This document shows positions 52,711 through 61,056 of a stretch of 64,000 nt of DNA, one piece after another. The notes below the pieces were generated by a model. The model had not been told where the DNA came from. It worked only from the letters and a program-made list of their open reading frames with translations, and did not search any database. A program made the translations under genes and the position numbers. Origin of the DNA: Phascolarctobacterium_A sp902463975 (GTDB lineage Bacteria; Bacillota; Negativicutes; Acidaminococcales; Acidaminococcaceae); the NCBI RefSeq assembly GCF_902463975.1, contig NZ_CABQHJ010000004.1:1-64000 (forward strand), in the 5' to 3' direction. Position 1 is the first letter of the stretch; every line of letters starts with the position of its first letter.

Positions 52711-52741
52711 ATTAATAAGTTCAGATGCAAATATGATACTA
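52711..52741 (+). promoter_or_regulatory. pdx motif, copy B, in the pdxR/nucleotidase gap
   Basis: It matches copy A at 49701-49731. On the minus strand, TTGCAT (52725-52730) and TATTAT (52700-52705), 19 bases apart, may be the pdxR promoter, so binding here would cover its -35 box. On the plus strand it carries TATGAT toward the nucleotidase gene. AAGCTCAGGTATAA at 52662-52675 may be a further half-site. Confidence 0.6.
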
Positions 52742-52805
52742 TGTATTGGCTTAAAAGTAAAGCAGGCAGAAAAATAGTGCCAAATAAGGTAAAAAAACAA
52801 CCTAT

Positions 52806-52860
52806 CCTACCCGAAAAACGCCTTTGGGGTAGGGGCAAATTACCGGGATTACCTTATAAT
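52806..52860 (+). promoter_or_regulatory. Inverted repeat and -10 box before the nucleotidase gene
   Basis: CCTACCC (52806-52812) pairs with GGGTAGG (52827-52833), and TATAAT follows at 52855-52860. The -35 box is weak, so the repeat may bind an activator or repressor. Confidence 0.45.
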
Positions 52861-52904
52861 AGAATTACACAAAATACAATAGCTGCAGGAAGCGAGGTGT
52901 AACC

Positions 52905-54371
52905 ATGAAAAATTTAAAAAAACTGACACTCTTACATTCCAATGACCTGCATGGTGATTTCTTAGCTGAGAGAATTGATAATAAGCTTGTTGGTGGTGTA
53001 TCCATGCTTTCCGGCTATATCAATAAAGTAAGAGCAGAAGAAGAGAATGTTATTTACTGCATTGCCGGAGATATGTTCCGTGGCTCTGTAATTGATGCGG
53101 AATATAAGGGTGTGTCGACTATAGAGATTATGAATCTGCTTGGTCCGGACGTTGTGACCATTGGTAATCACGAGGTTGATTACGGGCTGTCGCATCTGCT
53201 GTTTATCGAAAAGTGCGCTAACTTCCCGATTATTAATGCGAACTTTCACATCCGCACGAATAACAAGCGTCTTTTCCAGCCATTTTATATCGCTCATATT
53301 GACGGCATGAAGATTCTCTTCATCGGCATCATTACCGAGGACGTACTAGCGCAGACGAAGATGGATAAGGTAATCGGTTCCTTTGTAGATATCTGCGAGG
53401 CGGCAGAGGAAATCGGCCGTATTTGTAATACCTACAATCCAATCGATATCGATTTTACGATTATTCTTACGCATATCGGCTTCGAAGAGGATAAAAAACT
53501 GGCGGCAATGCTTGATCCAGATTGGGGCGTTGATGTTATTATCGGTGGTCATTCGCATACCTTTTTGGAGCATCCTGTAAAGGTTAATGATATTCTTATT
53601 GTACAGGCCGGAACAGGCACGGACCAGATCGGTCGTTTTGATATCATGGTAGATACCGACCTGAATGCGGTGGATACCTATACCTGGTCGACTGTGCCTA
53701 TCGATGAAACCCATTGCCCGCGTGATGAGAGCCTGGAAAACTTCATTATGCACTACAAGAATTTGACAGATAAAAAGTACGGCAGACTGGTTACCCGCTT
53801 TGCCCGCAAGCTGGAGCATCCTTCCCGAATTCAGGAAACCCCTCTTGGCAGTTTAGTAGCGGATGCGCTGCAGGAGAGCTTGGGCATAGATGTTATGCTG
53901 ATGGGCTCCGGTGCAATCCGCAGCTATAATCTGGGACCGGTAGTGCTGTACAGCGACTTCACCGAATGCTTCCCCTATGATGAAGCTGTATATATGCTGC
54001 CGGTTACCGGTGAGCAGCTGACGCGCATGATTAAGCGCTTCCTGCGCGAGGAGGCCTTTACTGGCGAGCATACGGAATTTTATCAGCTGTCGCAGGGAAT
54101 GCACGTAGTATGGAGCCGCAGCAGCCAATGCTTCAAGGAGCTGACATTTGATGGCAAGCCTTTGGGAGCGCAGCAGATTTACAAGATTGGTCTGTGCAAA
54201 TATCACTACAGCAGCCTGAAGCCGTTTTTGGATATTACGCTGGAGGAGGTTGAAGCCAATGGCAGAGTACGCGTGCTGGCAACCTCGTACCGCGATGTGA
54301 TTGAGGAATACTTTATGACGCATCAGCACCTCAAACGTGAGCTTGAGGGACGTCTGATTATTGAGGACTAA
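52905..54371 (+). CDS. Cytosolic bifunctional metallophosphatase/5'-nucleotidase
   Basis: This 488-residue protein has the calcineurin-like metal motifs LLHSNDLHGDF (residues 8-18), AGDMFRG, IGNHEVDYG, LTHIGFEED and GGHSHTFLEHP, and a C-terminal 5'-nucleotidase domain (about 290-470; LGSLVADALQE, GSGAIRS, FPYDEAVYMLPVTGEQL). Unlike UshA or YfkN it has no signal peptide, so it is of the cytosolic YunD type. It would hydrolyse nucleotides or cyclic nucleotides. A strong terminator follows. Confidence 0.92.
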   Translation: MKNLKKLTLLHSNDLHGDFLAERIDNKLVGGVSMLSGYINKVRAEEENVIYCIAGDMFRGSVIDAEYKGVSTIEIMNLLGPDVVTIGNHEVDYGLSHLLFIEKCANFPIINANFHIRTNNKRLFQPFYIAHIDGMKILFIGIITEDVLAQTKMDKVIGSFVDICEAAEEIGRICNTYNPIDIDFTIILTHIGFEEDKKLAAMLDPDWGVDVIIGGHSHTFLEHPVKVNDILIVQAGTGTDQIGRFDIMVDTDLNAVDTYTWSTVPIDETHCPRDESLENFIMHYKNLTDKKYGRLVTRFARKLEHPSRIQETPLGSLVADALQESLGIDVMLMGSGAIRSYNLGPVVLYSDFTECFPYDEAVYMLPVTGEQLTRMIKRFLREEAFTGEHTEFYQLSQGMHVVWSRSSQCFKELTFDGKPLGAQQIYKIGLCKYHYSSLKPFLDITLEEVEANGRVRVLATSYRDVIEEYFMTHQHLKRELEGRLIIED

Positions 54372-54389
54372 AGGTAATAAAATAAGCAT

Positions 54390-54433
54390 AAAAAAGTACC
54401 GTCCCGACATTTTTGCCGGGACGATACTTTTTT
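54390..54433 (+). terminator. Rho-independent terminator
   Basis: AAAAAAGTACCGTCCCG pairs with CGGGACGATACTTTTTT (one mismatch). Confidence 0.92.
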
Positions 54434-54500
54434 AGGGGTACGTAGGAAGAATATGATATGTAAGATGCAAACAAGGCATCTGTAAGCTGAATCCGTTGCC

Positions 54501-55664
54501 TCAGATATTAAGCATGATAGTGGCAAACAGTTTGCATCTGCTGAAGAGGGTATCTACAACAGCAAATTCTTCTGCAGTATGGTTGCGTGCGCCTTGTACG
54601 CCAATAGCGCAGATTGTAGGAACGCCTGCAGCTGTAGCATAGGCACTGTCGCTGCCGCCGCCGACTGCTTTGGCTGTCGGTTGCGGTAAATTGCATTCTG
54701 CTGCTGCTTCCTGTACTAATTTAAGCAAAGCAGCTGTGCCGGGAACCTCATCCATGGATTGGAATTTCGTAACAGTCTTTATAACAGTTTTGGTATCGGG
54801 AACGTATTGCTTAGCCGCAATAGCCTGCAATTTTGGCAATACTTCTTCCAGTAAAGCATAGTCGGTATAGCGTGTATCGCAGGTTAATTTTGCGTAGTCC
54901 GGTACAGCGTTGCTGACTGTACCGCCTTCGAATAAACCTACGTTAAAGTTAATACCCTTGTCGAAATCGGTTAAGGCTTCGATATCAAGGCCCTTATGCA
55001 TTAATTCAATGATGGCGCTGCGGCCGTTTTGCGGGTCATTGCCTACGTGCGCACCGCGGCCATAGGCTTCCATGGTAAATTCGTATCTGCCCTTGCGTCT
55101 GGTGACAACACCTTGGTCCAAGAAACCGGTTTCAAAGTTAAATGCAGCCAGCGCACCCTTGCTTTCTGCCAAAATTGTTTCGGAAGCATTGCTTAAGTAA
55201 TGAGCTACTTCTTCGTCGCCTGCGAGGATTACTTTAATACCATGCTTGGTATAATTATTTGCCAAAAGCACTTTTAAAGCAGTCAGCATGATAACAATAC
55301 CGCCCTTCATATCAAGGCAGCCGGGGCCGTAGGCTTTTCCGTCAACAATTTTAAACGGACGCTCTGCTGCGGTGCCGTCTTTGAATACGGTGTCCATGTG
55401 GCCTAATAAAACGATAAAATCTTTACTGGTATCGCCGATTTTACCTACCAGTGTGTTGCCTGCTTTTTCAAATTCTACCTGGGTTGTAGCAAAGCCAAGT
55501 GTTTTTAAAATGGCTTCGATTTTTTGTGCGATGAAGTCAACGCCTGCTTTGTTGCCGGAACCACAATTAACGTTAACTAATTCCTGCCAAAGCTGCAGCA
55601 TGTTTTCCTTTTCATCGTCTATCTGTTGCCAAATTTTGTTTTTGTCTAATAATGTATCTGACAT
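54501..55664 (-). CDS. M20-family metallopeptidase, second copy
   Basis: This 387-residue zinc hydrolase has LLGHMDTVFKDG, YGPGCLDMKGG, AGDEEVAHY and the late IGVQGARNHTAEE, with the dimer domain between (about 185-295). It is of the same CPG2-like class as the enzyme at 45750-46931, but clearly diverged. ATG 55664 has GAGGGGG upstream. It has a consensus-like promoter at 55720-55748 with a perfect inverted repeat at the transcription start. The regulator gene just upstream on the same strand may control it. Confidence 0.92.
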   Translation of the reverse strand: MSDTLLDKNKIWQQIDDEKENMLQLWQELVNVNCGSGNKAGVDFIAQKIEAILKTLGFATTQVEFEKAGNTLVGKIGDTSKDFIVLLGHMDTVFKDGTAAERPFKIVDGKAYGPGCLDMKGGIVIMLTALKVLLANNYTKHGIKVILAGDEEVAHYLSNASETILAESKGALAAFNFETGFLDQGVVTRRKGRYEFTMEAYGRGAHVGNDPQNGRSAIIELMHKGLDIEALTDFDKGINFNVGLFEGGTVSNAVPDYAKLTCDTRYTDYALLEEVLPKLQAIAAKQYVPDTKTVIKTVTKFQSMDEVPGTAALLKLVQEAAAECNLPQPTAKAVGGGSDSAYATAAGVPTICAIGVQGARNHTAEEFAVVDTLFSRCKLFATIMLNI

Positions 55665-55695
55665 TGTTTTTGCCCCCTCAAAATAATAAAAGACC

Positions 55696-55717
55696 AATAA
55701 AGGCTAAGACCTTTATT
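55696..55717 (-). promoter_or_regulatory. Inverted repeat at the M20 peptidase transcription start
   Basis: AATAAAGG-6 bases-CCTTTATT, just downstream of the -10 box, so a repressor site or a 5' hairpin of the mRNA. Confidence 0.55.
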
Positions 55718-55719
55718 AA

Positions 55720-55748
55720 AGAATACCTCTTTTCTCCTAGTGTGTCAA
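55720..55748 (-). promoter_or_regulatory. Promoter of the second M20 peptidase gene
   Basis: On the minus strand TTGACA (55743-55748), 17 bases, TATTCT (55720-55725). Confidence 0.8.
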
Positions 55749-55773
55749 TAGGAGATATATGTGTATATCATTT

Positions 55774-55821
55774 AAAAATAAAAAGGCTGAGGTTACAGTT
55801 TGGTGCTGAACCTCAGCCTTT
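55774..55821 (-). terminator. Rho-independent terminator of the regulator gene
   Basis: AAAGGCTGAGGTT pairs with AACCTCAGCCTTT; a T-rich run follows in the minus direction. Confidence 0.9.
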
Positions 55822-55831
55822 GGAGGAGTGT

Positions 55832-57127
55832 TTATAATTTTATTTTATATATTTTGCGTGGGCGTCCTTTTGTTTCAGACATTTCCGAGCGGATTTCTTC
55901 GGCATAACCATGCTCCGTAAGGCAGGTGAGAATGCGACGGGCGCTGCGGGGCAGGATTTGCAGTATTGTGGCAAGCTCCTGTGCATTAAGCTCATCGCGT
56001 TCGTAAATTTTCAACGCATGGCAAATTTTACTTAAGGTGGCTTGGCTGAGAGATGTCTTTTTGCTTACTTCTTCCAACTGTGCGGAGGCATACTGAAAAT
56101 CTATCTGCTGTGCGCTTCCTAAAGGACCGCTGATTGTTTTGTCGTCAAGTACGACATACCAGCTGCCTTTTTTATCGGCGCAAGCATGCTTTAAAGCAAT
56201 AACGGCATTATATTCTGCTTCGCGGGCACTGTTGCCTATGCCGATACCGCAGGCACGCAGGCTTTTGTTTAAATCGCGCAGAATCGGCAGTTCGGGCAGG
56301 CTGGTGAAGCTGTTGGTGAGCTGCTCTAAGCTGCCGCGCGTGGTGAAAATATAAAAATTACCTTCGTTGGCGGGCTTCAATGAGCCGCTGATGTTTTTGG
56401 TGTAGCTGATGAGCTTTTGCGAGATAGCGATTTCCCGGCTGTATAAGTCATCTACGGAATAAAAATTATCTTTATCTCCCAGCAGATTAAAGCTGAATAC
56501 CTGCACGGCAATTTGGCCTTCCCGGAGTTTTTTTATACGGAATTGCGTTAAAATTACGTTTAAAATATTGCGTACGGTAACACGCACCGGCATAATACAG
56601 AAGGTCGGAATGCCTTCTGACTCCAATAGGCTTTTCACATAGCAGCTTCTGGTGACAGCAGCTTTAGTGATGCCTTTTTTAAAGAGCTCACGATGAAAAG
56701 CAGCATATCCGTTGAGCGATAAGGCACCATGCTCATCGGATAAATGATTAATAACGTTATAGTTTATCTGCATATCATCCAGAGCGCGGGTAATGTCATA
56801 ATAGGGGATTGTATCTATACTTAATTCATCTATTTTAAAGCCTTGGTAAATAGTAGTGCAGAGTGTTTTATAAAAGCTGGCACCGCGGTATGGAATGTAG
56901 TAGACGGGCTTTTGTGCTTTGCCCCAGTTTTTTATATGCAGATGATTTATCTGGTCAAAGACGAGCCAGGAGTCAAACTCCTGTTGGTGGTTATCGATAA
57001 TATTCAGTGTATGTGTTCCGTCAGGATCAATGAATGCAGTAATTTCGTAGTCATTATATTCTTCTATGACTTCCTGCAGGATATTTATGTTATGTTCTTC
57101 GCTGATAACGCCTAACCTTATTTTCAT
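55832..57127 (-). CDS. Winged-helix regulator with an unfamiliar N-terminal sensor region
   Basis: This 431-residue protein starts with a receiver-like Rossmann pattern (KIRLGVISEEHNINILQEVIEEYNDYEITAFIDPDGTH), continues with a second helical segment, and has a middle part with LRACGIGIGNSAREAEYNAVIALKHACADKKGSWYVV (about residues 290-330), which recalls degenerate cyclase- or GGDEF-like nucleotide-sensor domains. The C-terminal ~80 residues form a winged helix (LNAQELATILQILPRSARRILTCLTEHGYAEEI ... KGRPRKIYKI). GGAGG precedes ATG 57127. It lies directly upstream of the M20 peptidase gene, which it may control. The whole architecture was not recognised. Confidence 0.65.
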   Translation of the reverse strand: MKIRLGVISEEHNINILQEVIEEYNDYEITAFIDPDGTHTLNIIDNHQQEFDSWLVFDQINHLHIKNWGKAQKPVYYIPYRGASFYKTLCTTIYQGFKIDELSIDTIPYYDITRALDDMQINYNVINHLSDEHGALSLNGYAAFHRELFKKGITKAAVTRSCYVKSLLESEGIPTFCIMPVRVTVRNILNVILTQFRIKKLREGQIAVQVFSFNLLGDKDNFYSVDDLYSREIAISQKLISYTKNISGSLKPANEGNFYIFTTRGSLEQLTNSFTSLPELPILRDLNKSLRACGIGIGNSAREAEYNAVIALKHACADKKGSWYVVLDDKTISGPLGSAQQIDFQYASAQLEEVSKKTSLSQATLSKICHALKIYERDELNAQELATILQILPRSARRILTCLTEHGYAEEIRSEMSETKGRPRKIYKIKL

Positions 57128-57215
57128 GTGAACCTCCAAGGAATAAAGAATGGATTGTTTGTTATTCCTTATTATAGGATATATTATACACTCAATATAG
57201 CTTTGGTAAAAGAAT

Positions 57216-58070
57216 TTATTGCGGTTCTAATTCTTTTATTCTGTCGATTGCAGCAAGTCCGCAGCCGATGCCGTGGTCATGCAGTGCCAGCAGCTTGTGC
57301 GGCTTGATATCGAATTTATCAATCGTAAGCGGAATCTGCGGGCGGATGATGACAGCCTTGCCCTCACGTTCCATTTTCTCGACAGCTTCCAGCTGCTCGT
57401 TGTAGAGCTTAGGACGCTGCTCCATGATATCCCACAGCTTGGGATATTTTTTATAAACGGATTTGAGCAGAAATTTGGGCACGCCTTTTTTCTTGCGGTA
57501 GCCTTCGTTGCGTGTGAGCACTACAATCAGCTTTTTGTAGCCTGCGTCGAGTGCTTTTTGGTAGGGAATGGGTGCCAGCAGCGCACCGTCGAGCAGCGCA
57601 CGTCCTTCATGCTTGACAACAGGTGCGACAAAGGGCATGGAAGAAGAAGCACGCACAGGAATAAAGTCCTGACCCATTGCTTCCTGATCGTACCAGACGC
57701 TTTCGCCGTTGACGATATCGGTAGCAGCTACCTGCAGCGTGCCGGGATAGACGCGGTAGGCAGCATAGTCGAAGGGGAGCAGATGCTTGGGCAGCTCATT
57801 GAAGATGAAGTCAAAGCCGAAGATGCTGCCGCTTTTAATCCAGTTGCGCACGCTGAAGTAACGCTTATCTGTGACGTAATGCTCGATAATCTGGCGTGTG
57901 CGCAGCGGTTGGGCAGACATATATGATAAAATATTGCAGGCTCCGGCCGAGACGGCGGTGATGTAGGGGAAGGTGAGCTGGTGCGCCAAAAAGGCTTCAA
58001 ATACACCGGCGGAAAACATGCCCCGCATACCGCCGCCCTCCAGAACGAGAGCTGTTTTTTGTAAATGCAT
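57216..58070 (-). CDS. Patatin-like phospholipase
   Basis: This 284-residue protein has the patatin oxyanion motif LEGGGMRGMFSAGV (near residue 10), the nucleophile elbow TAVSAGACN (Ser near residue 42) and the second catalytic residue in LLDGALLAP (Asp near 165). The first elbow Gly of GxSxG is Ala here, a variant seen in the YjjU-type branch. It would hydrolyse acyl esters of lipids; the substrate is unknown. The start has TTAGGAGG upstream. Confidence 0.9.
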   Translation of the reverse strand: MHLQKTALVLEGGGMRGMFSAGVFEAFLAHQLTFPYITAVSAGACNILSYMSAQPLRTRQIIEHYVTDKRYFSVRNWIKSGSIFGFDFIFNELPKHLLPFDYAAYRVYPGTLQVAATDIVNGESVWYDQEAMGQDFIPVRASSSMPFVAPVVKHEGRALLDGALLAPIPYQKALDAGYKKLIVVLTRNEGYRKKKGVPKFLLKSVYKKYPKLWDIMEQRPKLYNEQLEAVEKMEREGKAVIIRPQIPLTIDKFDIKPHKLLALHDHGIGCGLAAIDRIKELEPQ

Positions 58071-58212
58071 AGTAGATTCCTCCTAATTGCTATTATACAC
58101 TAGCGTTTTAGATATACCAATAGCAGATGGAACTGTAAATGTAAAATATCGGTGAGCAAAGCGTTTAGGCTCCGTCCGTATAATAATGCAGTCACAATGT
58201 TGCAAGACGGCA

Positions 58213-58263
58213 AAACGACCTGTTGAAGTCTATTCCGAGAACTAAACTTCAGCAGGTCGTTTA
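58213..58263. terminator. Terminator hairpin between the small membrane protein and patatin genes
   Basis: AAACGACCTGTTGAAGT pairs with ACTTCAGCAGGTCGTTT (one mismatch); ends the gluQ unit. Confidence 0.85.
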
Positions 58264-58278
58264 ATATAACGCCTTAGC

Positions 58279-58497
58279 TTATCTGTACTTATTGGTGTGC
58301 TTCTTTTTGGTGTGCTGCTCGCGGTAATCGGCCTGCACCTGATATACCTGATAGATATACAGAGCGCACAGGGGAATAGCTACAATCAGGCCTAACCAGC
58401 GGTTGTTGAAGAAGTAGCTGCCGGCCATGCCGCCAAGCAAGCTGATGATAAGTACAATCAGCATATTAACCTTGATTTTCATTAAATATTTTTTCAT
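58279..58497 (-). CDS. Small two-helix membrane protein
   Basis: This 72-residue protein has two membrane helices (about residues 8-28 and 33-50) and a basic, His/Lys-rich tail (REQHTKKKHTNKYR). ATG 58497 has TGGGAGG upstream; a longer frame starting at 58554 has no support. It follows gluQ by 53 bases on the same strand and is probably co-transcribed. No family was recognised. Confidence 0.65.
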   Translation of the reverse strand: MKKYLMKIKVNMLIVLIISLLGGMAGSYFFNNRWLGLIVAIPLCALYIYQVYQVQADYREQHTKKKHTNKYR

Positions 58498-58550
58498 TAT
58501 ATATTCCTCCCAGGTTTTATAATCAGTGTAATGTGTTATTGCCTGCGCAA

Positions 58551-59507
58551 TCAAAGCAATTGCGGTACAACGATGTTGTCTTGGGGAACTTTTTCCGGAT
58601 GGAAAAGCGGCAGCAGCTCTGCTGCTGTAAGAGGCTCCGGCTTGGGCAGCTGGCCTGCAAGATAGGCCAGGAGGCCGATAATAGGCTCCGGACTGCCGAA
58701 GTGCTGCCTGAGGGCGGCGATTTCCAGATCACCGTCGCGCTTGGAAAGCCTGCGTCCCGCAGCATCTGTCAGCAGCGGAATGTGGCAGAAGGACGGCGGC
58801 GTAAGGTTCAGCAGGCGGTAAAGATAAAGCTGTACCGGTGTGGAGCTGAGCAAATCGCAGCCACGCACTACCTGATTTACGCCCATGAGCGCATCGTCGA
58901 TGACTACAGCTAACTGGTAGGCGTATATTCCGTCGCTGCGGCGCAGGATAAAGTCACCGCATTCGTGCACCAGGTTGGCCTGTTGCCTGCCGTAGTGCAT
59001 ATCCGTAAAGGCGATAAGCTCGTCAGCAACCTTAATGCGCCAGGCGGGATGGCGCTGCTGCATTTTGGCGCTGCGCTGTGCTGCCGTCAGCTCGCGGCAG
59101 GTTCCGGCGTAAATAATACGTCCGTCGCTGGCGTGAGGTGCTTCGGCGGCGTGCAGCTCGCTGCGGCTGCAAAAGCAGGGATAGACAAGCTCCTGCTGCT
59201 GTAAAAGGTCAAAGTAGTGAGCATAGATATCGCTGCGGCGGCTTTGGAAAAAGCTGTCGCTAGCGGCGCTGCAGTATGCACCCTCGTCCCAGGTGAGGCC
59301 CAGCCATTCCAGCTCGCGTGCCAATGCGTCAGCCTTAGCGCGCGAGCAGCGCTGCGGGTCCAGGTCTTCGATGCGCAAAACTATTTTGCCGCCGCTGCTT
59401 TTGGCATAGAGCCAGGCCAGCAGACTGCAGAAAACGTTGCCCAAATGCAAAAAGCCGCTGGGCGTAGGCGCAAAGCGTCCTACGACAGGCGCAGTAGCTG
59501 CTGCCAT
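58551..59507 (-). CDS. gluQ: Glutamyl-Q tRNA(Asp) synthetase
   Basis: This 318-residue protein is a short GluRS-like class I enzyme without an anticodon-binding domain: GRFAPTPSGFLHLGN (HIGH-like, residues ~10-24), LRIEDLDPQR, a zinc site CFCSRSEL...YAGTC (near 105-135), and LSKRDGD in place of KMSKS (near 250). It attaches glutamate to the queuosine base of tRNA-Asp. The ATG at 59507 has GAGGTGGTGAG upstream. Confidence 0.92.
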   Translation of the reverse strand: MAAATAPVVGRFAPTPSGFLHLGNVFCSLLAWLYAKSSGGKIVLRIEDLDPQRCSRAKADALARELEWLGLTWDEGAYCSAASDSFFQSRRSDIYAHYFDLLQQQELVYPCFCSRSELHAAEAPHASDGRIIYAGTCRELTAAQRSAKMQQRHPAWRIKVADELIAFTDMHYGRQQANLVHECGDFILRRSDGIYAYQLAVVIDDALMGVNQVVRGCDLLSSTPVQLYLYRLLNLTPPSFCHIPLLTDAAGRRLSKRDGDLEIAALRQHFGSPEPIIGLLAYLAGQLPKPEPLTAAELLPLFHPEKVPQDNIVVPQLL

Positions 59508-59718
59508 TTTATCTCACCACCTCGACGTAATATCAATATATACTATAATATTTTACCATAAACTCTCCTGCTTTGCTAAGGAGATTAGTGCAGCGACGGA
59601 AAAAGTTTGCTATAGCCAGTGATTTCACGATAAACTCACTGTTTTGCCTGCCTGCTTTGCTGTATAATGTAATTATAAAAAGTATGCTGTTTATAAGCTT
59701 AAGGAATGGGGTGTAAAA

Positions 59719-60279
59719 ATGACAGAATGCTTAGATGAGCATAAAATGAAATATGCTGTTGATACGGATAAGGAGGCAGAGGATATCTGCCGTTGGGCTG
59801 CTGCCCGCGCCGGTGTGATTGTAGTTGCTCCGGTAGTAGGTACGATGACACTGATGGCTAACGAGGTTTATATGATTACCCGCCTGGCCAAGCTGCGCGG
59901 TGTCAAGCTTTCCGAAAGTGCCGTGCTGGGGCTGTTGGGTTCACTGGGCGGTGCCTTTGTAGGGCAGACGCTGGCGACGCTGATTCCCTTTGCGCCGGTG
60001 CAGATTCCTGTAGGTATGTCGGTGACGTATGCTGTGGGCAAGGTGGCGAATGCCTGGCTGGCAGCAGGCTGCCCGGAGGATTTGTCGGCCTTTAAGTCTA
60101 CTTATGAGGAGGCACGCATTGAAGGCATCAAAATGCTGGGCGAGCTGAAGAACATGGCCTGCAAGGATAAGCCGCTGGGTGATGAAAGCCGCCGCTTTGA
60201 GGTGGATGACGATTCGCCGGCAAATAAAAAGGTCGACGATTTGCTGCGTAAGGTAAAGGGCGTGTTGAAGAAGGACTGA
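59719..60279 (+). CDS. DUF697/YcjF-like protein
   Basis: This 186-residue protein has a charged N-terminus, a Gly/Ala-rich hydrophobic middle (about residues 30-120; ARAGVIVVAPVVGTMTLMANEVYMITRLAKLRG, LLGSLGGAFVGQTLATLIPFAPVQIPVG) of the kind seen in DUF697 proteins, and a charged helical tail. DUF697 domains often pair with small GTPases; none is adjacent. GGAATGGGG precedes the start, and TATAAT lies at 59663-59668. A terminator follows. Confidence 0.75.
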   Translation: MTECLDEHKMKYAVDTDKEAEDICRWAAARAGVIVVAPVVGTMTLMANEVYMITRLAKLRGVKLSESAVLGLLGSLGGAFVGQTLATLIPFAPVQIPVGMSVTYAVGKVANAWLAAGCPEDLSAFKSTYEEARIEGIKMLGELKNMACKDKPLGDESRRFEVDDDSPANKKVDDLLRKVKGVLKKD

Positions 60280-60291
60280 GACACCTGCTTA

Positions 60292-60328
60292 TGCCGGTAG
60301 TGTAGTTCTTATGCTGCCGGCTTTTTTA
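60292..60328 (+). terminator. Rho-independent terminator
   Basis: GCCGGTAG and CTGCCGGC arms, then TTTTTT. Confidence 0.85.
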
Positions 60329-60337
60329 TAATTCTTT

Positions 60338-60367
60338 TTTACACCATAAGAAGTTTTGTTGTATAAT
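60338..60367 (+). promoter_or_regulatory. Promoter for the trmB-ftsW-ftsI run
   Basis: TTTACA (60338-60343), 18 bases, TATAAT (60362-60367). Confidence 0.65.
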
Positions 60368-60404
60368 AGATAATTGAGAAAATATTTTTATGTGAGGTCT
60401 GACT

Positions 60405-61043
60405 ATGCGCTTAAGAAAAAAACCATGGATTGAAGAAGCTATGAAGGAAGTGCAGGGAGAATACGTTTTCCTGCATGATATTGATAAGTTCAAGGGACAT
60501 TGGCAGGAGATGTTTCCGGGCAAACGTCTGTGTCTGGAAATTGGCTGTGGCAAGGGACGCTTTACCATCGGCATGGCAGAGCTGTATCCGGATAAGGCCT
60601 TTATCGGCATTGAAACACAGCATGATATTGCCTATTTCCCTGCGAAGGCTGCCAAGGATAAAGAGCTGACGAATGTAAAAATCATTTGCGCTAACGCTGA
60701 AAACCTGCTGGACTGGTTCGAGCCGGGCGAAATCAAGGAGCTGTACCTGAACTTCAGTGACCCTTGGCCGAAGGCACGTCATGCCAAACGCCGTCTGACG
60801 CACCGCAACTTCCTGGCGCTGTATAAGCAGCTTTTGGGCGAGGGCGGTCACCTGCGCTTTAAAACAGATAACCGCGCTTTGTTTGATTTTTCCGTAGAGG
60901 AATTCAAGGAGTTCGGCCTGCAGATTATTGCTTTGAGCTATGACCTGCATCATTCTGAATATGAGAATCCTGTACAGACAGAATATGAGCAGAAATTCAG
61001 TGCGCTGGGAACGCCAATCAATTTCTGCGAGGTAGTTTTTTAA
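60405..61043 (+). CDS. trmB: tRNA (guanine46-N7)-methyltransferase
   Basis: This 212-residue methyltransferase has LCLEIGCGKGRFTIGMAELYPDKAFIGIE (SAM site, near residue 43), CANAENLLDWF, and the TrmB signature NFSDPWPKARHAKRRLTHRNFL. It makes m7G46 in the tRNA variable loop. It precedes the ftsW-like gene by 13 bases. Confidence 0.96.
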   Translation: MRLRKKPWIEEAMKEVQGEYVFLHDIDKFKGHWQEMFPGKRLCLEIGCGKGRFTIGMAELYPDKAFIGIETQHDIAYFPAKAAKDKELTNVKIICANAENLLDWFEPGEIKELYLNFSDPWPKARHAKRRLTHRNFLALYKQLLGEGGHLRFKTDNRALFDFSVEEFKEFGLQIIALSYDLHHSEYENPVQTEYEQKFSALGTPINFCEVVF

Positions 61044-61056
61044 GTAAGGCTTTGCC

